Of a stretch of 18,746 bases of DNA, positions 1 to 6,679 are shown one piece after another. Numbering within the stretch: position 1 is the stretch's first letter; every line of letters begins with the position of its first letter. This DNA is from Cyanobacteria bacterium UBA11153. Its GTDB lineage: Bacteria; Cyanobacteriota; Cyanobacteriia; Cyanobacteriales; Coleofasciculaceae. A program made the translations under genes and the position numbers. The stretch lies in contig DOIX01000015.1 of NCBI GenBank assembly GCA_003511885.1, forward strand, positions 1-18,746, in the 5' to 3' direction. The notes under the pieces were generated by a model. That model had not been told where the DNA came from and did no database searches. It saw nothing but the letters and a program-made list of their open reading frames with translations.

Positions 1-150
1 GGGTTTTTTGTGTGGCACAATTTTCGAGTTTCCGTGAAAAACTGTCTGAATTTTCAGGGGTGTAACTCTTATTCCTGGTACTTTTCCCAACTCAAGACAG
101 CACTCGAAGCTAATTGTTGTCAAGGTTAATGACTTATACAGCAAGCCCTA

Positions 151-185
151 GTTATTTGTTATTAGTTGTTTGTGATTGGTTATTT
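151..185. repeat. Degenerate heptamer tandem array (STRR type)
   Basis: Five consecutive 7-mers can be read: GTTATTT, GTTATTA, GTTGTTT, GTGATTG, GTTATTT. This matches the short tandemly repeated repetitive (STRR) heptamers known from cyanobacterial spacers. The array resembles the reverse complement of the array at 583-617. Confidence 0.6.
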
Positions 186-186
186 C

Positions 187-219
187 GCGATTGCCAACGG
201 CCTCCGCGAAGCCGATCGC
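187..219. repeat. Short GC-rich palindromic repeat element
   Basis: The element starts GCGATTGCC and ends GCCGATCGC, which pair at 7 of 9 positions as an inverted repeat. An alternative pairing is TTCGCG (184-189) with CGCGAA (205-210). It abuts the end of the heptamer array at 151-185. Small GCGAT-ended palindromes of this kind are common in cyanobacterial spacers; a genome count would be needed to call a family. Confidence 0.45.
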
Positions 220-331
220 TATTCTTTGAAGGATTCATGTCCAGAATGTCGGGATTTCCCGTAGAGAGTTTCCTCCTCACGCCCGAGCTATCTCCCTCAA
301 AAAAAAGTACGCAATTTACATAACTTAACAA

Positions 332-417
332 ACGATCGCTGAAAGTGGCTTAACTTCGTGGAGTTTATTGCAAATAATTTTTAATAATTTACGGTATTGC
401 GTTGTTTCAGCGATCGT
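332..417. repeat. 86-bp element with perfect 13-bp inverted ends
   Basis: ACGATCGCTGAAA (332-344) is exactly repeated in inverted orientation as TTTCAGCGATCGT (405-417). The 60 bases between are A+T rich and code for nothing visible. It could be a tiny MITE-like element or a hairpin with a large loop. I see no convincing target-site duplication. Confidence 0.5.
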
Positions 418-582
418 GCTAGAATAATCCAAAGGACGGCTACTGACATTTTTTAGATTTTATACACTATTGCGCTTCAATTCAAGATTTTATACGCCCT
501 GCTTCGGAGAATATGATTAACTTATTTTGATCTGCTCCATAAAACTGATACTCTTTCTTCATGTCTTTGTATCTTTAAACAA

Positions 583-617
583 CAAATCACAAATCACAAA
601 TCACAAACAACAAATCA
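583..617. repeat. Heptamer array CAAATCA x5, 3' of proC
   Basis: The units CAAATCA, CAAATCA, CAAATCA, CAAACAA and CAAATCA lie in perfect 7-bp register. The array lies 11 bases beyond the proC stop codon, so it would be in the 3' untranslated part of the proC transcript (sense strand TGATTTG units). Confidence 0.75.
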
Positions 618-628
618 CAAAAACTAAA

Positions 629-1453
629 CTACCCACCTAGCTCCTGAGAACGATTTTTGGCAGCTTGTACAGCTTTAATGAGTGCGGAACGGAATCCGTA
701 ACTTTCCAACTGTTCGATTCCAGCAATGGTTGTACCACCTGGACTAGTGACTCGATCTTTAAGTTCAGCAGGATGTATACCAGTTGTTTGTAATAATTGA
801 GCAGTTCCCAATACAGTAGAAAGAGCCAACTTAGATGCGATCGCTCTTGGCAAACCAGCAGCTACACCTCCGTCTGCTAAAGCCTCAATCGCAATTGCCA
901 CAAAAGCAGGGCCAGAACCAGATAAACCTGTAACCGCATCCATTAAATATTCTGGAACTTCCACCACTTCCCCAACCGCGCCAAAGAGCGCAGTGGCTTT
1001 TGCCAGATGAATAGAACCGACAAATTTACTCGGCGCGATCGCCGTAATTCCTGCTCCTACAGTAGCAGGTGTATTGGGCATTGCCCGGATGATTGGTCGA
1101 TCTCCCAATAGTTCTTCTAACTGCCCCAAAGATACACCTGCTAAAATTGAAATTACCAGAGATCGATCTTCTGGTAATTTCATATTGTCAATTTTTCCCA
1201 GAGTAATATCTTTAGCCACTACCTCAAATATTTGAGGTTTAATTGCTAATAAAAGTACCTCAGATACTCCAGCCACTGCTTGGTTATCTGAGGTAACCTG
1301 CACCCCGTATTTCTGGAGCAAAATCTCACGTCGGTTAGTATCTGGTTCGCTCACTAGTACATCATTAGGGCGATAAATCTCCTGCTCCAGCAGGCGGGAT
1401 AAGATTGCAGATCCCATAACTCCACCACCAATTATGCCAAGCTTAACGGACAC
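629..1453 (-). CDS. proC: Pyrroline-5-carboxylate reductase
   Basis: Catalyses the last step of proline synthesis, the NAD(P)H-dependent reduction of 1-pyrroline-5-carboxylate to L-proline in the cytoplasm. The 274 residues match the family's usual length. The N-terminal dinucleotide-binding motif GIIGGGVMG is at 6-14, MPNTP at 125-129, TGLSGSGPAF at 175-184, and the C-terminal signature SPGGTTIAGIEQLE at 237-250. The start is GTG, supported by AAGGAG seven bases upstream. It lies 133 bases downstream of sepF on the same strand; the order pipY-sepF-proC is a familiar cyanobacterial cluster, so co-transcription is plausible although a heptamer array sits in the gap. Confidence 0.95.
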   Translation of the reverse strand: MSVKLGIIGGGVMGSAILSRLLEQEIYRPNDVLVSEPDTNRREILLQKYGVQVTSDNQAVAGVSEVLLLAIKPQIFEVVAKDITLGKIDNMKLPEDRSLVISILAGVSLGQLEELLGDRPIIRAMPNTPATVGAGITAIAPSKFVGSIHLAKATALFGAVGEVVEVPEYLMDAVTGLSGSGPAFVAIAIEALADGGVAAGLPRAIASKLALSTVLGTAQLLQTTGIHPAELKDRVTSPGGTTIAGIEQLESYGFRSALIKAVQAAKNRSQELGG

Positions 1454-1552
1454 AGAAAGACTCCTTTGTGAAACTTTTGCTTCCCTGATTTTAGGGTGTC
1501 TGCAAATTTAATCGGAAAAAGAGTTTAGATTTTGGATCGAGGATTTTTAATT

Positions 1553-1580
1553 AAATCTCAAATCTCAAATCTGAAATCTC
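1553..1580. repeat. Heptamer array AAATCTC x4, 3' of sepF
   Basis: Units AAATCTC, AAATCTC, AAATCTG and AAATCTC are contiguous and end six bases beyond the sepF stop codon. In the sepF sense direction the unit reads GAGATTT. It is related to, but not identical with, the unit behind proC. Confidence 0.7.
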
Positions 1581-1586
1581 AAATAG

Positions 1587-2174
1587 TTACTGAGCCATTC
1601 GTTCCGCTTCCGATGCCCAAGCAGGAGATGGGGCGGCAGGACGAGAGGTACGAGGTTGAGAGGAAGGAACTTCGTGAACCACACCAGACTGAGTGCTAAC
1701 TTGAACGCAGCTTGGGGTGAACAAGAAGATACTTTCGCCAATCCGCTCTTGATGACCATCAATAGCGTAAGTACCGCCTGCCACAAAGTCTACAGCCCGT
1801 TGTGCTTGATCTGGGTCCATCATCGTTAGATTTAAGACCACAGACTTCCGCTCTCGCAAAGCTTGAATCACCTGGGGCATTTCTTCAAACGATCGCGGCT
1901 CGATCACGGCGACTTCCGCAACTCCATTAACCGATCCAGGCATTCCAATCACATTATTCATCGAACTCGATCCCATTCCTGATTCCGATCCTACTGTACG
2001 TTCCCGAACTCTACGTCGGGGCTGACGCTCTTCCTCCGGCGGCGGTGCTGCTGGAGGTTGCTCTGGCTGATAGTTGTTTGGGTAGGTATCTGGATCGTCA
2101 TAATACTCTTCATCGTATTCGGGTGGATCGTTGAACCCTACAAAATCCCGTAACTTGGTAAACAGGTTGTTCAT
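1587..2174 (-). CDS. sepF: Cell division protein SepF
   Basis: SepF binds FtsZ and helps align and anchor Z-ring filaments at the membrane; in cyanobacteria it is also called Cdv2. The 195-residue protein begins [14 protein letters not shown], a typical amphipathic SepF N-terminus. An acidic and then proline-rich linker follows (about 18-60). The conserved core is at about 88-160, including [15 protein letters not shown] and [10 protein letters not shown]. The C-terminal tail is rich in S, P and A. I chose the ATG at 2174 because it gives the conserved family N-terminus. The frame stays open upstream to 2417, but those residues do not resemble SepF. No strong ribosome binding site precedes this ATG. 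It lies between pipY and proC, as expected for cyanobacteria. Confidence 0.92.
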   Translation of the reverse strand: MNNLFTKLRDFVGFNDPPEYDEEYYDDPDTYPNNYQPEQPPAAPPPEEERQPRRRVRERTVGSESGMGSSSMNNVIGMPGSVNGVAEVAVIEPRSFEEMPQVIQALRERKSVVLNLTMMDPDQAQRAVDFVAGGTYAIDGHQERIGESIFLFTPSCVQVSTQSGVVHEVPSSQPRTSRPAAPSPAWASEAERMAQ

Positions 2175-2529
2175 AACAAATATCGGAAGTTGAGAAACCC
2201 TGTGTCTGAATGACGAGGGAGGAAAAATGACGGAAAACGCTTTGAAGAGCTTGCCGCCTTGAGCGATGGAGGAGTAAGTTTTTAACTCTTCCCCATCCCT
2301 TAGTCCTTGAAGAACTGAGGTGAGGGAGCTACCCAACAAGTCAAAGCATGAAAGCAACGTCTCCAAGGGAGCAAAGTTCTGACTCTCCATCACAACTTCT
2401 GCCCAATAGACTAACACGATAGCCTATTGTCTAAGAGAATTGGGGAGATAAATCGCTATGTACCACCTCAATTCAGTTGCTCGATCGCGAGGATAGGCTT
2501 TTCTTGGTCTGGAGTCCGTCCTATCTTGT
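2175..2529. other. Spacer between pipY and sepF, no gene seen
   Basis: The 355 bases contain no convincing gene. An in-frame open stretch upstream of sepF runs to 2417, but its translation has no SepF-like or other recognisable character. A weak inverted repeat pairs CAATAG (2404-2409) with CTATTG (2424-2429). The length suggests that sepF may have its own promoter here, but I could not choose one. Confidence 0.5.
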
Positions 2530-3207
2530 TTACTTTACTGGCAAGCGATCGCCAAAAATTACATGCCCTAGCCTTACCATTGTTGCACCAGCTCGTACTG
2601 CGAGATGATAATCCCCTGACATACCCATCGACAATTCTTCCATGTTCAGATTTAACCAGTTTTGCGCCTGAATCTGGAGAGATAGATTTCTAGCACCTTC
2701 AAAGACTGCCAGACTTTCGGCTTCCGATAATCCCAGAGGCAAAATCGTCATCAGTCCTTTAATTTGCAGCATATCACACCGATCGAGTTCTGGTAAGTCT
2801 GCTAACAGTTCTGGTATCGTCCAACCATATTTATGGGGATCTGGCACTATTTTAACTTGGAGACAGACGTTTGGTTTTAAGGATAGCTCTGAGGCTAATC
2901 GGTTTAAGCGTTGGGCTAGGGCGAGACTGTCACAGGAATGAATCCACGTAAATATTTCTAAGGCTTTTTTGACTTTGTTACTCTGAAGATGTCCGATCAA
3001 ATGCCAGTTGATGTCTGGTAAATCCGCCAGACAAGCCTGCTTGGCTGCTGCTTCTTGAATTTGGCTTTCACCAAAATCCCGCACTCCAGCGCTATAAGCT
3101 TCCCGCATGGCATCTACTGACACTTGCTTGCTGACAGCGATTAGCCTCACCTCGGTCGGTAGCTCTTGGCGAATATGGGTAATCTGTTTGGCAATTGAAC
3201 TGGTCAT
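2530..3207 (-). CDS. pipY: PLP homeostasis protein, YggS/PipY family
   Basis: YggS/PROSC-family proteins bind pyridoxal 5'-phosphate and keep the free cofactor pool and amino acid metabolism in balance, with no known catalytic reaction. The 225-residue protein has the expected single-domain length. The PLP-binding lysine is K27 in IAVSKQVS. Other family signatures are FGESQIQEA, WHLIGHLQSNK, GLMTI and ELSMGMSGDY, plus a C-terminal VRLGHVIFGDR phosphate-binding region. I chose the ATG at 3207 because it gives the normal family N-terminus; a longer GTG-initiated frame to 3291 adds 28 unconserved residues and lacks a ribosome binding site. The usual upstream partner pipX is not present next to it; a DUF39 gene takes that place. 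Confidence 0.92.
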   Translation of the reverse strand: MTSSIAKQITHIRQELPTEVRLIAVSKQVSVDAMREAYSAGVRDFGESQIQEAAAKQACLADLPDINWHLIGHLQSNKVKKALEIFTWIHSCDSLALAQRLNRLASELSLKPNVCLQVKIVPDPHKYGWTIPELLADLPELDRCDMLQIKGLMTILPLGLSEAESLAVFEGARNLSLQIQAQNWLNLNMEELSMGMSGDYHLAVRAGATMVRLGHVIFGDRLPVK

Positions 3208-3356
3208 CTCAAGGGTAAAGGAGCGATCGTAAACTGGCCCTACAAGCCAGATTTCCGGTTTTCTTGACAAATTGTATCTCAACCGACCCACAACACAGCG
3301 AACAGGAATTCAGTTAAATTGAACTCGATATTACTGGAAAGCTTTCAGGAATATAT

Positions 3357-4556
3357 CTAATCCAAAGCAATTTGAGAAGCAGATATATCTTGAGGAATAA
3401 AAGATCGATCCATAGGAATTGATGCTACAGGTTGAGTTAGAGTAAATTCACCATTGTCAATCCATTCTTTTAGTGTCAAAGCCACTTGCCTAGAACGAAA
3501 AATACTCGCCAAAGGAGCTACCCGTAATGACTTGCCTTCAATATTAATCTTACCTGTTTTCAGTTGAGCATAACTAACTGAACCAAAAGTAGGTCTAACC
3601 CGTCTGGGAATAGAGAAATCGACAATAGGTGCAACAATATCTCGATCTTGTATGGCACAACTATTGACTACTTCTTCATTTAAAACAGGTAGTGCAACAC
3701 CCACACCAATCATTAAAGAAGAACCGTAATTTTTGAAGTAGCAACCGCGCACCCAATAGGGATTCATTTGTTTAGCATCTCCAATTAAGGCCAAGGTGGC
3801 AGCAGGACCAACAGGTGTACGATTTTCTAGGCGTTTTTGCAGGGGAAAATGTTGAGTACCTTCCCATGTAACATAGCCAATCCCGCCACCCATAAAAATC
3901 TTAGTCCCGATCCCAATTAAATTAAGATCCGGATCGTTGAATAAGGGAGAAATTGCGCCGGGATTGGAGTAAACAGCATTAGCCAATCTTGGTTGAAGAG
4001 GACCGAGATAAGTATATAATGATCGATCTCCACCATTGACACCAACAATAAAATTTTGATAAACATTGCGGGGATTAAATAAATAAAACTGGTTAATTGT
4101 CTCCCGGGTAATTGTGGTTTCAAAGGAAGCTCTGGGATAGCAATCTGTTGTTTGTCCAATTGCTCTTAGATGTATGGATTTTCCGGCAATTAAATCTTCA
4201 ATTACATGACCACCACCTCTTTCTTTAGATTCTTCAACATCTGGAATCTCATCTATCCCCATAGAATCTATTTCTTGTGTTGCTCCTAAATATAAATCTA
4301 CTGCACCAAAACCAGCATAAGCGGATATACCATCTAACCAACATTTACGAATTTTAATCGGGGGATCCGTATGTCCTAAATTGATAATCGCGCCGGAGGA
4401 TTCCATCGGTTCAAAAGTGCCAGTAGTAATGACATCAACCTCCTTAGCAATCCGAGCCACACCCATGTCAGCCACCCGTGCTTTCACCTCTTCCGCCGTC
4501 CAGACTACAGCAGCGCGATCGCAAATTTTTTCGTTAATTTCAGCAATTGTACGCAC
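3357..4556 (-). CDS. DUF39 homocysteine-biosynthesis-type protein
   Basis: DUF39/HcyBio proteins take part in making homocysteine from aspartate semialdehyde and sulfide in methanogens and some anaerobic bacteria, together with a NIL/ferredoxin-domain partner. The 399-residue protein is a full-length DUF39 domain: TTGTFEPMESSGAIINLGHT at about 44-63, CWLDG at 72-76, and TTDCYPR at 136-142, where C139 is the likely functional cysteine. GIGTKIFMGGGIGYVTWEGT is in the middle. It has no CBS or ferredoxin domain, and no partner gene is in this window. The start is GTG with only a weak purine stretch before it. The gene ends about 150 bases before the pipY start on the same strand. Family assignment is firm; the reaction in this organism is inferred. 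Confidence 0.85.
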   Translation of the reverse strand: MRTIAEINEKICDRAAVVWTAEEVKARVADMGVARIAKEVDVITTGTFEPMESSGAIINLGHTDPPIKIRKCWLDGISAYAGFGAVDLYLGATQEIDSMGIDEIPDVEESKERGGGHVIEDLIAGKSIHLRAIGQTTDCYPRASFETTITRETINQFYLFNPRNVYQNFIVGVNGGDRSLYTYLGPLQPRLANAVYSNPGAISPLFNDPDLNLIGIGTKIFMGGGIGYVTWEGTQHFPLQKRLENRTPVGPAATLALIGDAKQMNPYWVRGCYFKNYGSSLMIGVGVALPVLNEEVVNSCAIQDRDIVAPIVDFSIPRRVRPTFGSVSYAQLKTGKINIEGKSLRVAPLASIFRSRQVALTLKEWIDNGEFTLTQPVASIPMDRSFIPQDISASQIALD

Positions 4557-4577
4557 AATAATAGTTTCTTTCAGTTC

Positions 4578-4607
4578 AGTATAGATATTTTAGCTTAATT
4601 TTAGCAA
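4578..4607 (-). promoter_or_regulatory. Possible promoter of the DUF39 gene
   Basis: On the minus strand TTGCTA (4607-4602) is followed after 18 bases by TATACT (4583-4578), which would start transcription about 15 bases before the GTG start. The -35 match is only 4 of 6. The site lies immediately beside the inverted-repeat element at 4612-4698. Confidence 0.3.
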
Positions 4608-4611
4608 TATC

Positions 4612-4698
4612 AGGACTTACCAAAGCATCTATCTGTAGGGTGCGTTATGCTCAAGCTAACGCACCATCCACTATTGATAGCGTGACTGCGTAAGTCCT
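4612..4698. mobile_element. 87-bp MITE-like element with nested inverted repeats
   Basis: AGGACTTAC (4612-4620) and GTAAGTCCT (4690-4698) are perfect 9-bp terminal inverted repeats. Inside, GGTGCGTTA (4639-4647) and TAACGCACC (4657-4665) form a second perfect 9-bp inverted repeat around a 9-base loop. No coding frame is present. Both motifs are of the kind seen in cyanobacterial non-autonomous repeat elements. I could not define a target-site duplication. It lies 18 bases beyond the gajB stop and could also act as a terminator hairpin. Confidence 0.6.
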
Positions 4699-4716
4699 AA
4701 ATATTTGACACAGTTA

Positions 4717-6678
4717 TCAAGGATCTTTTCTCGATATCAATCCCATCTCATAGAGAAATCTAGAAGGTTTCTTGTCCCAACCCTTATATTGTCCAGCATA
4801 GCTAATGGTTAAATATTTAATAGTTCTAGTAATTGCGACATAACAATTCCGTCGTTCCTCTTCCATTTCTGGACTTCGATCTCCTTTTTGTTTGCTTTGA
4901 TATGAAGGTAATTCATCCTCAACCATACCTATCAGATAAATATGTTCAAATTCTTTGCCTTTAGCACCATGAACAGTCATCAGAGTTACGGTATTATCCT
5001 CGATCTTCGATTCTTTGGAACGCATTTGCAGTTCTTGTAAGAATGCCTCCAGAGTTATCGCCTGACAAAAATATTCTGTTATTTCTTTTCTTAGATCTTG
5101 CCAAACTTTTTTTTCTTCCTCATAGCGAACAAATACTTCAGCAGTTGGATCTTCATTATTTTTAGGCTGATTCCGTACTAATTGCTCAAACCATGAGAGT
5201 GCAAATTCACTGAATCCTTGAAAGTCTCTACCCTCTCCAAGATACTTGGCTGTATTGAGGAGGGCTTCTTTCGCTAAGTGACTTGAAGCTTTTAGCTTTC
5301 CTAACTCAATCCAGTGTCTGAGATAGTCGTGGTTCGAGGCATTTGCTTGTATAATTACTTCTTCCGGATCTACCTTAACTTCAGTGAGTTGAGAAAAAGT
5401 GCCACATACAGCATTCAAACTCTTGCTATCTTGTCTGTCATTAGCCAGACGCAAAGTAGAATGAAGCCAGACAAAAGGAGTACTTTCAAATTCATCTTTT
5501 CTTTGAGAAATTACAGCAGATAATCCCTCATTTCGCAAAGCGGCTTCAACGGTATTGAGAAGCCAACGGTTTCTGCCTAAAATAGTCACAGAACTAGGAT
5601 TATTTCCATGAAACTTCTTGATGTCCTTAGCTACTTCAGATGCTTCTGCGTCAAAATTGGGAAAACACGGGAGTAAACGGACAATATTTTCAGAATAATT
5701 TTGATGAAATGCTTCAATAGGTTTTTTATCAAGAGTTCTCAAGAAGTTGTGCTGAATCAGATTGTTAGCTAAATGAACAATTTCAGGAGGACACCTGTAA
5801 TTCATGGGCAATTGGATGACTTCCGGGCAATAATCTTTTCTAAAATCATCGATCCGTTTATGACTTGCACCATTCCACTGGTACATAACTTGATCGTCAT
5901 CAGCCACTATAAATAAGTTCCTGTGTTGTTCTCCAGTTAAGACTCGAATCAGATTATATTGAGCATGATTTGTATCTTGAAACTCATCTATACAAATATA
6001 AGGATAGACTGTTCGGTAAAATTTTGCAAAAACAGTAAATTTTTCCAAGAGTTGATACGCTTTGAGAATTAAGGAATTAAAGTCTAGTGTATTTCTTTTA
6101 GCGAGTTGTGCTTCATATTCTGGATAAACAATAGACATTCTTTCCGCAAGTTGTCGATTTTTCCTTAGAACCTCATCTTTCATGCAGTTTTCAGGTAAAA
6201 TCAGACGAGACTTTAATCCTTTTATCACTGGTAATGTCTTGCGATCGAGATCGCTAACTAAGCTAGATTTCTTTTTAGCTTCGTCCACTGCATCATTCAA
6301 GACAGCTTGTAAATCTGCATCTTGGGAATAAATCCGAAAGTTAGGATTAATTTTTAAATGTGTTCCATGCTGACGCAAAATATCGGAACAGAATGAATGA
6401 AAAGTCCCCAAAAAAAGACGACTTTCTTGTCCAGGTGCTAAGTCACTAACACGACTCCGCATTTCATCTGCTGCTTTATTAGTAAATGTTAAAGCAAGAA
6501 TACGGAAATTTTGATTGCGACTAGCATCTAAAATTCTCGCTATCCGACAGGTAAGAACCCTTGTTTTTCCCGATCCTGGTCCTGCGAGAACTAGCAGAGA
6601 ACCTTCATCCCATTCTGCTGCTTTTCTTTGAATTAGACTAAGCTGTTCCCACGCTTTCATAAATTGCTCATTGCTCAT
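4717..6678 (-). CDS. gajB: UvrD-like helicase, Gabija GajB
   Basis: Superfamily 1 DNA helicase/translocase that partners the GajA nuclease in Gabija anti-phage defence. All SF1A motifs are visible in 653 residues: Q-motif region around Q17, Walker A GPGSGKT (33-39), Ia LTFTNKAADEM (63-73), Ic GTFHSFC (91-97), II IDEFQDT (230-236), III VADDDQVMYQWNGA (258-271), IV NYRCP (293-297), V VTLMTVHGAKGKEFEH (564-579) and VI EEERRNCYVAITR (606-618). It starts one base after the gajA stop, with AAGGTGA inside the end of gajA as its ribosome binding site, so translation is coupled. It is longer than the roughly 500-residue GajB first described in Bacillus and near the size of a full UvrD/PcrA. Assignment rests on the motifs plus the gajA partner; alone it would be called a UvrD-family helicase. 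Confidence 0.88.
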   Translation of the reverse strand: MSNEQFMKAWEQLSLIQRKAAEWDEGSLLVLAGPGSGKTRVLTCRIARILDASRNQNFRILALTFTNKAADEMRSRVSDLAPGQESRLFLGTFHSFCSDILRQHGTHLKINPNFRIYSQDADLQAVLNDAVDEAKKKSSLVSDLDRKTLPVIKGLKSRLILPENCMKDEVLRKNRQLAERMSIVYPEYEAQLAKRNTLDFNSLILKAYQLLEKFTVFAKFYRTVYPYICIDEFQDTNHAQYNLIRVLTGEQHRNLFIVADDDQVMYQWNGASHKRIDDFRKDYCPEVIQLPMNYRCPPEIVHLANNLIQHNFLRTLDKKPIEAFHQNYSENIVRLLPCFPNFDAEASEVAKDIKKFHGNNPSSVTILGRNRWLLNTVEAALRNEGLSAVISQRKDEFESTPFVWLHSTLRLANDRQDSKSLNAVCGTFSQLTEVKVDPEEVIIQANASNHDYLRHWIELGKLKASSHLAKEALLNTAKYLGEGRDFQGFSEFALSWFEQLVRNQPKNNEDPTAEVFVRYEEEKKVWQDLRKEITEYFCQAITLEAFLQELQMRSKESKIEDNTVTLMTVHGAKGKEFEHIYLIGMVEDELPSYQSKQKGDRSPEMEEERRNCYVAITRTIKYLTISYAGQYKGWDKKPSRFLYEMGLISRKDP

Positions 6679-6679
6679 T

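Larger units (their letters stand above)
1..628. other. Left-edge non-coding region with small repeats
   Basis: I see no convincing gene in these 628 bases. The only open frame (114-323, plus) has no ribosome binding site, a low-complexity translation and crosses repeat sequence. The stretch holds a degenerate heptamer array (151-185), a short GC-rich palindromic element (187-219), an 86-bp element with 13-bp inverted ends (332-417) and a second heptamer array (583-617) just beyond the proC stop. The whole stretch looks like a repeat-laden spacer. The first 110 bases could be the tail of a feature that lies outside the window, but I recognise nothing in them. Confidence 0.6.

Noticed and set aside
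114..323. 69-codon open frame on the plus strand
   Set aside because: It has no ribosome binding site, a low-complexity translation, and it crosses a heptamer array and a palindromic repeat.
583..617. CRISPR array
   Set aside because: The units are contiguous 7-mers with no spacers; they fit STRR heptamers. No other regularly spaced repeat of CRISPR size was seen in the window.
2175..2417. 81-codon N-terminal extension of sepF
   Set aside because: The conserved SepF start is MNNLF at 2174, and the upstream residues have no family character.
3208..3291. 28-codon GTG-initiated extension of pipY
   Set aside because: No ribosome binding site is present and the normal family N-terminus begins at the ATG at 3207.
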